A stretch of DNA of 64,000 bases from Ailanthus altissimus (GCA_946807835.1 OX327706.1:26897001-26961000); one strand, 5' to 3'; shown: positions 44,987 through 57,342, counted from the stretch's first letter. Numbers and translations are program-made. The notes: generated from the letters alone by a model not told the origin.

Positions 44987-46412
44987 TGACACGTCCAGAA
45001 TATAAGAGTTTATTCTTAAGTGCAGGATTGTCGAAGTAATAAATAACCCGGTGAGAACGGGGTCGATCCACAGGGAAGTAGAATTAAAATTACAAACTAT
45101 AAATACTTTAAATACAATTAATGCAGTATAAGATGTTTGCAAATATTAATTCAATTAACCAATTCAAATAAAAGTTAAGGTTAGGGGGATCCACTCTTGG
45201 CATAAGAAGTAAGAATATATTTAACTCTTTTTATAACTTAATTGGAATCCTCACTTAAAGGAGGTTCCAACTAGAAGATACAATAATTAAAATTCATCAC
45301 CATTTATATATTAACTAGTATTTATTTCTTTCAATTATTATATACTAAATCTTATAAATGTGTTCAAGTATTTATTGTGCCAATCTTTATATTTGTCTAT
45401 AATAAATCAAGACTCCTACTTTACAAGAAAGAGTATATACGTCAAATATTGTAAATGGTTTCAAGAATTAATTATGCCAACTATAAAAATTGTTTATAAT
45501 AAATCAAGAGGCACCACTTTAGAAGAAAGTGTATTAATATTACAAACAAAATAAATACATCATATATAAATTTGAATAACTTAAGAATGAAGCATTAAAT
45601 TCATGAATAAGTGTTAAGTATAACTTATTACCTTACCAAGAGTTTCACCCTTTCACTTTAGTATAAAGAAAATTACTTGGACATAATATAACTAAAGAAA
45701 AAGAAAATAAATGGAAGAAGAGATAACATGATTTTAGAATAATAAATAAGAGAAATAATATTACAAAGAAATAATACAAAAGATAAGTATTTTAAACTAA
45801 ACTCTAGTTCTCTAATTACATCATTTGGGCATAAACAGTTACATATTTATAAAAAAATATGGATAAATCGAGACAAATGAAAAGGGAACCACTTGATGAT
45901 AAAAGTCAAGAATTGTGGCAAATAATTTACATTGATTATCATTAATATACCTACTTGAATATCCAATTTAGAATTGATGTGATCCGAATTAGCTGTTACT
46001 CAAAACATCAAAGTTGTAGATAAGTCTCTTATCTTTCTAAATTGAGTTGTGTTATACATATTATATACGTATTTCTATAGTTATGGGCCAAATACTAATG
46101 ACTGTTTGGACTGGGCCTGTACTGCAGATCAGTTCTGTTCTAGGCCATTTTCACCCTCTAAATGCTCAAATTTCAAATACCTTGTCAATATGTTAGCCCA
46201 TTAAGTCAGATCTTCACAGGATCAAGACTCACTCCAATTGGGTTCTTAGGTAGAAAGTTATGTCAATTTTACCGAACCTACCATAAAACAGTTAAAAGCT
46301 AATTAGGTACAATATTGTAAACATACGTAAGTTAGGGGGGGTTAAAGACACTAGTAATACAAAAAGAATGATATAAAACCCTTATTAAATATGTAATATC
46401 AAGTGTTCATCA
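44987..46412 (-). repeat. 3' LTR of the Athila-type element (1426 bp)
   Basis: In minus-strand sense it starts TGATGAACACTTG and ends GGACGTGTCA. GGTTGGAGAGTG just before it is the likely polypurine tract (46413-46424). Confidence 0.9.
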
Positions 46413-46424
46413 CACTCTCCAACC

Positions 46425-47609
46425 AGCTTATTGTTAATCCATAGCAATTCAAGTATAAATAAAATTTGAACACTACTTAAGTATTTCAAACAAAACGTCA
46501 GTTAAAGATCACAATTGCTATAAATGTTATTTCAATCATAACTTTAAATTTTTGTGTGTGTGAATTAAACCGAAGTCTTCTTACCTCAAACCATAACATA
46601 TACAGCCTTGAAATTTTTTTTTCAAGCAAAGGCCTCAACTCCATATCCTCACAGGTGAATAACTGTTTAACGAGTTAGGATTTCACTCATGGAGTTAAAA
46701 AATAGATAATCGCTTAAGAAAAAGTTATATTTAAGGACAAACAGACAAACTAATATTGATCCAAAGATAGAAAAATTAATTATTTAGGGTCAAACTATTC
46801 TTTTCCACATGCTCGCTTCAGGACTTTAATTATTTTATGTGAATTTTACGAATAAAAAGTCCGGTGATAAAATTGCTTCCTAATAACTTTTGTTTTCTAG
46901 AATTGAACAAAGATTTTATTGAACTGAATTGATTTTTTTTTATATATATACTTTTTTTGCTTCTTTTTTTGTGTGTTCTTTTTTTTTTTTGTTTTTGAAA
47001 GACATAGGGAATCATTACAAAATAAGAGCAATATCTCACCATAATACTTTTTCAATTTTTTTTAATCATCCTTCAGCTAAGCAACCAAATCATTATTCAT
47101 CCTAAATAATATCATTCTAAACAAAAATTAACTATTTCAAAAGATCAATGAAAGTTCGTAAGCTGTTATCTCAAACCTCTTTATTCACTGGGCCTATGAG
47201 TTTAGAAAAGAATATATATACTTAAACATGAAAAATTTCTTGGCTATATATATATTGAATCATCCATCTTACCACAAGGCTTAGTATTGTGCTCAAGAAA
47301 TAATTTCGGAAGTTATTCTTTAGTAACCTAGATAGAAAAAGTGTTTTAAACTAAACAATTTTGAAATCATACATCGATATCAAAGCAAACTTATTTACAC
47401 AAGAGTTTACCAAAAACTTAAGCAACAAATATAAAATGCATTAAAAATAAACCAATTAGAATATGTTTTAAAAGTTCAGTAATGTACTCTTTATTCTGCC
47501 ATTCTAGAACTAGAATGCGTCTCAAGAATGCATAAGTAAGCCTTTTACTCATACCATTCATGATGAATTTTTTTTAGAGAACAAAGTGATAAAAAATAAA
47601 TAAATAATG
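46425..47609 (-). other. 3' non-coding region of the Athila element, left part
   Basis: No env-like open frame is found. The block near 47490-47570 resembles the block at 49590-49680 (both carry GTCTCAAGA and a CCATTCATRATGAA motif). Confidence 0.5.
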
Positions 47610-47870
47610 TTATGCAGTGATTGCCACACGTCCCATTAATCCAAGACTACCTTCTCCATATACTAAATGAAAGTTTTGCTCAACTAACACCTTACCAAGG
47701 GTTTCTGCTGCTTTTACAAACTCACCAGTTTTTTCAGGGTTGGATCCACAAAAGACACACATTTTGTGAATTTACGAGTTGATGTTCCTTCCATTATTAC
47801 ACTCACCCTCTCTCTTGAATGATTTGAGTTTGTATAAAGATGCAGAAATAATACAATGTATTTATAAAGT
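47610..47870 (-). pseudogene. LOG: Promoter, leader and first-exon fragment of a LOG-type cytokinin riboside monophosphate phosphoribohydrolase gene
   Basis: The minus-strand frame 47762-47610 encodes 50 aa beginning MCVFCGSNPEKTGEFVKAAE and continuing TLGKVLVEQNFHLVYGEGSL and GLMGRVAITA before a stop. It matches the N-terminal Rossmann start of plant LOG proteins (CVFCGS, LVYGGGSIGLMG). An upstream ATG at 47794 (MEGTSTRKFTK) is out of frame with it by one base, as after a single-base deletion. TATAAA at 47866-47861 lies about 67 bp before that ATG, so core promoter and leader seem included. The downstream exons with the PGGxGTxxE active site are absent. It sits inside the Athila 3' region and is presumably a captured or inserted gene fragment, not a working enzyme. 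Confidence 0.78.
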
Positions 47871-48038
47871 TAAAAGGTGTTATAAAATTAAGTCACATAA
47901 GTTGTTGGCTTAAAATGTAAAATTTTTAAAATCGACTATAGGTCATTGGTTGTTAGAAAAGACGTTTGAGTTTAAAATGAAACATTTAAAAATAATAGCT
48001 ATAGTAAATATGTACAAGTAGTTGTGATTATGGCTTAC

Positions 48039-49412
48039 TAATAGGGCGTAATTGTATAAACTATTTTATCCTCTTAATTTGATGTTTGTTCAATTTATCC
48101 CAATAATTTGGCTATTTATGCATATTAATATTGTTTTATAGGTTTAAACACTATCGGAGCAAAAATATCAAAAACTGAATTCAAACGAAGCTATTTGAGA
48201 TGAGAATCTGAGAAGGGACGAAAATGCTCAAAATGTGAACAGTGCAATTTTTATAGTGCATGAACAGTGCAATGCCCGGGCATTTGATTTGAGCGCTGGG
48301 GCATTCAGAGTCGGGGCATTGACCGGGGTGCCAATTCCAGGAGCTCTACTCCGCGGCATTGAATTCGAATGCTGCGACATTGAACTCGAATGTCACGGCA
48401 CTGAATGCTGGGCACTCTTAATTGCATTTTTTTCCTCTTTTTAAAACCCTAAACCTATATAAACGCCCATTGTTGAGCCAAGAAGGGCGGGGCAGTAGAG
48501 AGCACAAAAACAAACACTTCATTTGGGTCTTGGAAGTAAGAATCAACAACAAGAGGCAAAAATCAAGAAGAAGAACATCACCATTGCATCAAGAGAAATT
48601 TCTCATTCTCTTCAATTTCGTAGTTGTTATTGATTTCAGCATGTATAATGATGTTAGATGCTCTAAACTTATGTTTTCAAATATGAACTAAGTTTTATTA
48701 CTAGGATTACAATGTGAACTCATATGTAGCTTGGATTGATTATTTTTTCTTATTTGTCATATTGGTATGAAATTGTTCAATTTGTTCTATGCTTAATGCT
48801 TCTAATTACTTGACAATGTATTAGATTGATTTGGGAACCTTAATGAACCTGGAAAAGGGAATTTTATGTTGGCCATGAATAATTTGATGTATGATCATTA
48901 TGTAAAAGCATGAGTTCCATATGAGATAGGAATATACTCATATGGCATATATGACCATTTAGAGAATTTGAACTTAATGAATCTTATTTTAATTTGATTA
49001 TCATAAAAATATAGATAATTGATTGAATGAGATATACTCACTTGACCATCAGAAGAGGCTTGTATGAATATTAGAGTTCTTGGTTAGCATTCATATTGAT
49101 AGTTCTAAGGGGAGTAATTGAATTCAAGTAAAGTATTGAGGGATTATTGTAATCCTAGGCATTTGAGTATTTGTGCTATCACGTTTGTTCTCTTTGCTCA
49201 ATTTTTGTAATTATTATTATTTCTTGTTTAGTTAGTTTAGATATCAAAACCATTAAATTGTCAATAGCTTGAATAAGAGTAGGAGGACACAATTTTAGTA
49301 CTTAGCAAGTAGTAATAATAATTTCTCGTGGGATCGACACTATACTCATCATATATTATTTGTTGCGATAACGTGTACTTGCGTTAGTTTGTGTTATAGA
49401 AATCACACAACA
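48039..49412 (+). mobile_element. Solo LTR of a second gypsy (Tat/Athila-like) family, 1374 bp
   Basis: Flanked by perfect CTTAC duplications (48034-48038, 49413-49417). It ends ATCACACAACA. The last ~120 bp contain TCGTGGGATCGACACTATAC, a motif typical near the 3' end of such LTRs. A core promoter CCTATATAAACGCCC lies at about 48453-48467, preceded by a GC-rich U3. The first base pair is TA where TG is expected, possibly a decay mutation. A short open frame at 48235-48444 is within U3 and not a gene. Confidence 0.82.
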
Positions 49413-49429
49413 CTTACATCTTCCTCTGG

Positions 49430-50100
49430 TTTTATATTTCAAAAATAGCTTAAACGCCCTTTATGGGTCGGGGATAGGCTTCCTATCCAATTTTCTTATA
49501 AATTGGCAAACAGGGTCTTTTAAAGTCAGATTCTTGAGACTGTACCGCTCATGTTCTTTTAGGAATATGTCTCATAATTCACGAATTGCAATATGCACAT
49601 ATCCATTAGGATGTGTCTCAAGAGTCAATAAGATATCATTTAAAGACTCTTTACTCAGGCCATTCATAATGAACCTAATTTTATCTTCGCAATTTATAGA
49701 TACCATTTCTAAAGTGCGATAATATGTGTTGCAAGTCATGTGTGCACACTTGTAACAAAAGCTTAATCGTTTTGCTATTCATTTTTTTTTTTGTGCAAAA
49801 GAGCTTTTACCTAAGTCAGATATGTAAAAAATTAATGAGTTTGAAAATTCACCTGTCAATCGAACTTTGTCTTCAATTAACCAACGTACATTAACAAGTA
49901 TATTCATAATCATTAATAGCCTTAATCTTTCACATATTGCTTGGTAAATTTTCTTTAAGGCATTTTGAGGCAATGAGGGAAAACGGTTTTTAAAATTCTT
50001 TAGAATGTCATCCATTTTTTTTAGAAAAAGAGAAGAAGAAAAGGTATCAGTAATTATAAGAAACTGATAAAACCGACTTAAAATATCACAGAGTATCGTT
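49430..50100 (-). other. Coding-like remnants of unknown origin in the Athila 3' region
   Basis: The minus strand carries stop-interrupted peptide-like sequence. One piece is MDDILKNFKNRFPSLPQNAL (50015 onward) with ERLRLLMIMNILVNVRWLIE. Further on come IRFIMNGLSKESLNDILLTL, THPNGYVHIAIREL and KHERYSLKNL-like text down to about 49430. The consistent composition suggests former coding sequence. I do not recognise the family. Confidence 0.35.
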
Positions 50101-50145
50101 ATCCACCACTTAATTGGGATGCAAAAAAAAAATTTAACAAAAATA

Positions 50146-51250
50146 CTAAATTAACCTGCAAGTAAAAAAAAAAAAGGTTAGAAGAAGAATAAATATATAA
50201 ATATGTAAAACAAAGATTAATTGGTCTCGTGACCTAAATGCTTCATGAAAAGTTTGGTTCTCTAGAAATGGTTTGAGTATTTGCCTATTTACCTTAAACA
50301 CATTACCATTTCTAGAATTTTCAATGTTAATTGTTCCATAAGGGTACACATGTTTCACAATAAAAGGGCCACTCCATCTTGATCTTAATTTTTCAGGGAA
50401 TATGTGAAATCGAGAATTATAAAGTAAAACCTTTTAGCCAACATCAAATATTTTTCTTTGAATTTTTTTGATCATGAAAAGCTTTGATTTTAACTTTATG
50501 AATTTTTGAATTCTCATATACATCATTTCTCAATTCTTCAAGTTTATTTATTTGTAATTTACGTATTTGTCCAGCAGAATCAAGATTTGTGTTGAAAGTT
50601 TTAATAGCCTAGTAGGCTTTCTGCTCAAGTTCCACAGGTAAGTGACAAGTTTTCTCATAAACTATCCTATAAGGAGACATACCCAATGAAGTTTTAAAAA
50701 CAGTTCTATAAGCCCACAGTGCATCATTAAGTCTTAAAGACCAATTTTGCAATTTTCTCATATACTATCACTTATAATGGCTCGAGGGATTCCAAATCAA
50801 CTTAATATATTTTCTTTCAAAAATTTCATGACTATTTTATAGTCATTATTTCGACATGGAATAGCCTCAATTCATTTTGAGACATAAGCTACTGCGACTA
50901 AGATATATGTAAATCCAAATGATAAAGGAAATGGTCCCATAAAATATATCCCCCAACAATTAAAGATTTCAATAACAAAAATTGAGTTCAAAGGCATCAT
51001 GTTTCGTTTTGAAATGGATCGCAATTTTTGACAATTTTCACACGTTATATAAAATGCATATGTATCTTTAAATAAAGTGGGCCAATAAAATCCACACTGC
51101 AAGATTTTTGCAGCTGTTTTCTTTGATGAGAAATGCCCCTCACATGCTTTAGAATGACAAAATTCAATAACTATACTTACCTCATTGTTGGGTGTACATC
51201 TTCAAAATATTTGGTCGGGACAATATTTGAAAAGATAAAGATCATCCCAA
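50146..51250 (-). pseudogene. Athila integrase
   Basis: The zinc site CGFYWPTLFKDTYAFYITC, then ENCQKL, is at 51098-51020. The core segment FNCWGIYFMGPFPLSFGFTY (first catalytic Asp replaced by Tyr: GIYFMGPFP for GIDFMGPFP) is at about 50970-50910. The C-terminal [20 protein letters not shown] and [11 protein letters not shown] are at 50355-50250. The middle is broken by stops. Confidence 0.87.
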
Positions 51251-51299
51251 TAAAACTTTCTTACCTTAGTTAAAAATTTCTTTTTGTCTTGAACATTCC

Positions 51300-53326
51300 A
51301 TTGAGGTGGCATTTTCCCTGTTACAAGAAAATTAACAATATTAGCATACCAAGGCATTGTAACAGTAGAAAATAAAAATTCATTGGAAAAAAATCATTAA
51401 TAGGTGTTATTTCTGTTGATGAATCCGATGCGAGTCTTAATATGTGATCTGCAATAATATTCTCAGCTCCATTCTTATCCTTGATAGTGATATTAAATCC
51501 TTGAAGCAATAGAATCCATCGAATCAGTTTTGGTTTTGCATCCTGTTTTGACATTAAGTACCTTACAACAGCATAGTCAATAAACACAACAGTTGAAGAA
51601 CCAATTAAGTAAGAACAAAATTTGTCTAATGCAAAAATTACAACAAGTAGTTCTTTTTAATTCTTGTGTAATTCATTTGTGCACTGTTTAAAGTTCTACT
51701 TGCGTAATAAGTTATATAGGATTTACCTTTATTTCTTTATCCCAATACAGCACCAATAGTGTAGTCACTAGCATCACACATGAGCTCAAAGGTAAAGACC
51801 TGTCAGGAGATTGTATTATAGGAGCAGATGTTAAGAGGTTAATTAATTTTTTAAACAAATTTTGACACTCTTGAGTCCACTCAAATGATACATCTTTTGC
51901 TAAGAGGTTACAAAGAGATTTAGATATAACATTAAATTTTTTGATGAACCTCTTATAGAATCCAGCATGTCCTAAAAAGGATCGGACTTCTTTGATTGTT
52001 TTTTGTGGAGGCAAATGTGTAATGAATTCGACTTTTCCCTTATCCATTTCAATTCCTTTAAAAGACACTATATGTCCCCAAACAATTTCAGAAGTAACCA
52101 TGTAATGACATTTTTCTCAATTCAATACAAGACTCTTTTCTTCATATATTTTTAAGACATTTTTTAAGTTTTCAAGACAATTATCAAAAGAATTTCTAAA
52201 CACAGTTAAATCATCTATGAAAAATTCTAAATACTCAACCATGTCACTAAAATTGCTTAACATACATCTCTAAAATGTTGCTAGGGCATTACAAAGTCCA
52301 AAGAGCATTCTTTTAAAAGTAAATGTTCTAAAAAGGCATGTGAATGTAGTTTTTTCTTGGTCCTCTAGTGCTATAGGAATTTGATAATAGCCAGAATAAC
52401 CGTCTAAAAAGTAATAGTAGGATGTCCTGCTACTCTTTCTACAATTTAGTGAAGGATTGGTAAGGAAAAATAGTCTTTTCTAGTAGTCGGGTTCAACTTC
52501 CTATAATCTATGCACATCCTCCAATTAGATGAGACTCGAGTTGGTATTAACTCACCTTTGTCATTTTCAATGACTGTGATTCTAGATTTTTTGGTACTAC
52601 CTGAGTAGGACTTATCCACTTACTATTTGAGATAGAATAGATGATTCATTCTTCAAGTAATTTGAGAATCTCAGCTCTCACTACCTCTTTCATATGTGAA
52701 TTTAATCTCTTTTGAGGTTGTTGGAAATTTTTGGTATTATCCTCTAGGTGTATTCTATGTGTGCAAATCAAAGGATTAATGTCGTTTATGTCTTTTAAAG
52801 TCCACCTAATTGCATTTTTATACATTTTTAATAATTTAATTAACTTACTTTCTTGTTCGCTTGTGAGTGTAGAAGAGATTACCACCGGGTAAGTTTGTTT
52901 CCCTCCAAGAAATGCATATTTCAGTCCTTTAGGCAGAGGTTTCAACTCAATCTTTGAAATTTCATTTTGTTTATCCTCATTTTCTCCTAATTCTTCAAAC
53001 TTTAGTTTCCATCCTTTATTTTTAATCATCTGTGCACAGTCAAGTAAAGAACATATGTCATAGATTTCATGATCTAATTCTATATTTGACTCAAATAAAT
53101 TTATTAAATACATTTGTAAAGGATCGGTAAAACTCCCTTTTTGAATATGATCATCCACAATCGTTTCAATCATGTCGGCTTCATTACTTTTATCCTCCCC
53201 CTCATGTGGTTGCTTACAAATATTGAAAACATTGAGCTTAAGTGTCATGTTTTCAAATGAAAGGTTCATTACTCCATTCATGCAATTAATTAAAGCGTTA
53301 AAAGTTGCTAAAAATGGACTACCCAA
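51300..53326 (-). pseudogene. Athila reverse transcriptase and RNase H
   Basis: Linker and start of RT at 53326-52646 (LPKGLKYAFLGGKQTYPVVI; ending HMKEVVRAEILKLLEE). The RT core follows, with a catalytic FIDD at 52210-52221 (F-I-D-D in place of the usual F-M-D-D). The thumb/connection at 52101-51712 has SFLGHAGFYKRFIKKF and FEWTQECQNLFKKL. RNase H remnants at 51720-51321 include LIRWILLLQGFNITIKDK and AENIIADHILRL. Several stops and a frame change occur between 52640 and 52100. Confidence 0.88.
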
Positions 53327-53347
53327 AATAACAGGTATCGGATTATA

Positions 53348-53725
53348 TCATTTAACAGGTTCTGTATCTAAGAAAATAAAATCTACAGGATATATGAATT
53401 TATCAACTTGAACTAAAACATCTTCCATTGTCTCTCTTGGTACTTTTATTGATCTATCGGCAAGTAAAAGAGTTACAGAAGTTGATTTTAACTCACTGAG
53501 ATTGAGCTGCTGATAAATTGAATACTGCAGTAAATTCACACTAGCACCAAGATCAAGTAAGGCTTGTTTAATTTTATGACTTCCAATAATACATAAAATT
53601 GTAGGAGAACCAGGGTCTTTATATTTCAAAACATTATTATTCTGAAGAATGACACTTACTTGTTCAGCTAAAAATGCTTTCTTTTTCACATTCAAATTTC
53701 TTTTTATTGTGCTTAAATCCTTCAA
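53348..53725 (-). pseudogene. Athila aspartic protease segment
   Basis: It contains ALLDLGASVNLLQYSIY (catalytic D-L-G-A form typical of this clade) followed by STSVTLLLADRSIKVPRET. The frame is open here but detached from gag and RT. Confidence 0.88.
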
Positions 53726-54122
53726 AATTTTTCATAAGAGGGAACCTGTTTAATAGCATATAATAAAGGAATATTAACTTTTACCTGTTTGAAGATTTCA
53801 AAAATTTTAGAATTGTGAGTATCACACAATGCATGAGAAAATGGCAATGGAGGTGAGGGTTTGGTGTTTTCTTCATTAGATGTAGGTTCAACATTTTTCT
53901 TACCCTTAGAGATTGATTCATTGTTCCCATGAGATTCAAGAATATATTTTTCAACAACTTTACCGTTCCAAAGAGTGATAACTGCTTTAACTTGATCCAT
54001 ATATTGGCTTCATAAACTACATGCATTTGAGTTATGTTGTCCTTTAGAGTTTGGTTGTAGTTGAGAATGAAATTTTTATTTCTTATGAATGTTCAGTGTG
54101 GATGCAAATTTAGTAAGAGTAT

Positions 54123-55476
54123 TGATGAACACTTGAAATTACATATTTAATAAGGGTTTTATATCGTTGTTTTGTATTACTAGTGTCTTTAACCTCCATA
54201 ACTTAAGTATGTTTACAATATTGTACATAATTAGCTTTTAACTATTTTATGGTAGGTTCGGTAAAATGAGCATAACTTTCTACCTAAAAATTCAATTAGA
54301 GTGATTCTTGATCCTATGAAGAGTTGACTCAATGGGCTAATATATTTTATTTCACAAGATATTTGAAATTCGAGAGTTTAGAGGGTGAAAATGGCCTAAA
54401 ATAGAACTAATCTATAATACAGTCCCAATCCGAACAGTCATCAGTATTTAACCCATAACTATAGAAATACATATCTAATACATATGAGATAACTCAATTT
54501 GAAAAGATAAGAGACTTATCTATAACTTTAATATTTTGAATGATAGACAATTCAAGATAATCAATGTAAATTATTTATTACCATTCTTGATTTTTATCAT
54601 TCATGTGGTTCTCTTTTCATTTATCTCAATTTATCCATATTTTTCTATAAATAGGTAGCATGTTTATGCCCAAAACATGTAATTAGAGATCTAGATTTTA
54701 GTTTAAAACACTTATTTTTTGTATTATCTCTTTGTAATATTATTTTTTTTGTTTACTATTATAAAGTCATGTTATCTCTTCTTCAATTTCTTTTCTTTTT
54801 CTTTAATTTTATTATGTCCAAGTAAGTTTCTTTATGCTAAGGTGAAAAGGTGAAACTCTTGACAAGGTAATACTTAACTCTTATTCATGAATTTAATATT
54901 TTATTCTAAAGTTATGCAAATTTATATATGATATATTTATTTTGTTTATAATATTAATACCATTTCTTCTAAGTGGTGTATCTTGATTTATTATTGACAA
55001 ATTTTATACTTGGCACAATAAATTCTCGAAACCATTTACAAGATTTGGCGTATATACCTTTTCTTGTAAAGTGGGAGTCTTGATTTATTATAGACAAATA
55101 TAAATATTGGCATAATAAATACTTGAACCTATTTATAAGATTTGGTGTATAATAATTGAAATTAATATATAAATAATGATGAACTTTAATTGTTATATTT
55201 TTCGATTGGAACCTCATTTGTGTGAGGATTCCAATTGAGTTATAAAAAGAGTTAAATATATTCTTACTTCTTATGCCAAGAGTAGATCCCCCTAACCTTA
55301 GCTTTTATTTGAATTAATATTTACAAACATCTTATACTGCATTAATTATATTTAAAGTATTTATAATTTGTAATTTTAATTCTACTTTCTTGTGGATCGA
55401 CCTCGTTCTAATAGGGTTATTTATTACTTTGACAATCCTGCACTTAAGAATAAACTTTTATATTCTGGACGTGTCA
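54123..55476 (+). mobile_element. Solo LTR of the Athila family, inverted, inserted in Athila gag
   Basis: It is 1354 bp from TGATGAACACTTG to GGACGTGTCA, the reverse complement of the host element's own LTRs over its whole length. It is flanked by perfect AGTAT duplications (54118-54122, 55477-55481). Gag reading continues on both sides. It is visibly more diverged from the two host LTRs than they are from each other. Confidence 0.93.
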
Positions 55477-55836
55477 AGTATCTTTCAAATCAGCAAATAT
55501 TTGAACATTTTGAGAATTAATAGATTCTTGCTTTTCAATGAATGCATGCAAAGTTTCTTCAAGATTTTTCCTAGAAGGTGGGACATATGGTGCATAGCCT
55601 TGGTGGTTTTAAATTTTTTGGTGTGATTGGAAAAGTGGTTGTGAATCCTGTGGACATGTCAAGTATCTTTCAAATCGACAAATGTTTGAACATTTTGAGA
55701 ATTAATAGTTTCTTACTTTTCAATGAATGCATGCAAAGTTTCTTTAAGATTTTTCCTAGAAGGTAGGATATATGGTGCATAGCCTTGGTGGTTTTAAAAA
55801 TTTTGGTGTGGTTAGAAAGGTGGTTATGAATCCTGT
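55467..55836. repeat. Tandem duplication, 2 x 185 bp, spanning the solo-LTR/gag junction
   Basis: Copies are 55467-55651 and 55652-55836. Both begin GGAC(G/A)TGTCAAGTATCTTT: the first 10 bases are the end of the LTR and the next five are the target duplication. Both end AATCCTGT. The second copy therefore carries a 10-bp LTR footprint inside gag. Confidence 0.9.
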
Positions 55837-56987
55837 GCTTGAGTGTCATTCCTCTAATTACAATTCGGGTGATTTCTCCATCCAGGATTGTAGTTTTATG
55901 AATATGGGTTATTTTTTAACCGCTTAAACGTGTTTAAAACATTGGCTTATTCATGAAGGCATTCCTTAAATACAGGCAAAGTTGGGCAATTATTGATAGA
56001 GTGGTCACGGGTTTCATAAATGTGACACATAATTTCTTGAACAGATTTTATTTGACCACTTTTTTTTTTTTCATTTCTAAGGTTTCAACTTTTCTAGCTA
56101 GGGATGCTAATTTGGCTTAAAGGTCATGGTCTTTTCTAACATGATAAATACCCCTCACAGGTATCAGCAATGTCCCAATTTTTAGCATTTTTTGCTAGTA
56201 AGTCTAGATAGTTCATTGCCTCTTCTGGGTTTTTGTCCTCAAATGTTCCATTACACATCATTTTTACTATTTACCTAACTTGGGGTATTAAGCTCTCATA
56301 GAAATTTGAGACTAATCTCCATGTTTCAAAGCCAAGATGAGGACAGGTATTAAGTAATTCTTTATACCTTTCCTAACATTGGTAAAGGGTTTCTCCTAAT
56401 TTTTGGGCAAAAGTGGTAATTTGTCTTTTGAAAGAATTTATTCTATGGGAAGGAATTTTTTTTTTTTTAAGAAATTGTTGTTACATCTCATCCCATAAAG
56501 AAATAGATCCCGGCGTAAGGTTTTGTAACCATGTTTTAGCTTTATCTTTTAAAGAAAAAGAGAAAAGCTTAAGTCGAATTGTGTTCATGCCACAATTTTG
56601 GTCATTATACGTGTTACACACTTTTTAAAATTCTCTTAGATGTAAATAAGGGTTCTCTGTATCTAAGCCATGAAAAGTAGGTAATAGTTGAATAATGTTT
56701 GGCTTAAAATTAAAATGTGTTGCATCCAGAGGAAAAATTAAGAAAGATGGTGCACCGGTTTGTGTAGAGTTCATGTAATCTCTAAGTGTCCTAGGTCGGT
56801 TATGGTCATTATGGTGGGATTGATTATCCCCCGGGTCTATGCGTCTCTCAATTTGATTTTCGCTTATGGTGTTAATTGGTGAAGAATGAGAAGATTAAAG
56901 AGAATCCTATAAATTATCAAAGGAAGTTTCGAAATTACCTTTCACCAAACGATGAGAATTAGAATCTCGAAACCAACCGTTCATATA

Positions 56988-57073
56988 GAGAAATAAAATA
57001 AAATACAATAACAATAAATAATACAAATAAGAGAAATAAAATAAAATACAATAACAATAAATAATACAAATAA
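56988..57073. repeat. Tandem duplication, 2 x 43 bp, in the Athila leader
   Basis: Two identical or near-identical units of 43 bp (GAGAAATAAAATAAAATACA and 23 more) lie just upstream of the gag ATG. Confidence 0.9.
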
Positions 57074-57319
57074 GAGAAAAAAATAAAATATTAAACCTAG
57101 GCAAAATTAAAATTAAAATAAAATAAAGATAATAATTAGAAGTTAGATTAGTCAATGTTAGATTATATAATAAAAAGTTAATAAATAAATAGTATGAGGT
57201 TTAGCCTTCTGTGAAAACAAAAAGTGAATAATAAATAAAGTAAAGCAAGTTAGGAGGCTTAGCTTTCCATGAAAATAAAAAAAGTAAAACAAACAACAAC
57301 AAAATTGTTAATTTCACTT

Positions 57320-57337
57320 CCCCGGCAATGGCGTCAA
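57320..57337 (-). other. Primer-binding site, tRNA-Asp type
   Basis: Minus-strand TTGACGCCATTGCCGGGG, five bases after the LTR end, resembles TGGCGCCGTTGCCGGGG, the tRNA-Asp-complementary site of Athila/Tat elements. Confidence 0.85.
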
Positions 57338-57342
57338 AAACT

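Larger units (their letters stand above)
53722..56984 (-). pseudogene. Athila gag, split by a solo LTR
   Basis: It starts at 56984 (MNGWFRDSNSHRLVKGNFET). A core near 56340-56170 contains WRLVSNFYESLIPQVR, MMCNGTFEDKNPEEAMNYLD and LLAKNAKNWD, typical of Athila gag. The C-terminal part around 55640-55482 reads GYAPYVPPSRKNLEETLHAF. It is cut by the solo LTR at 55476-54123 and resumes at 54117 with LTKFAS-like sequence and then DQVKAVITLWNGKVVEKYI down to 53722. A 185-bp tandem duplication spans the insertion junction. Further stops are present. Confidence 0.87.

Noticed and set aside
48235..48691. Open frames with a Cys-containing 69-aa product near a good TATA box
   Set aside because: They lie in U3/R of a solo LTR; the TATA box is the LTR promoter.
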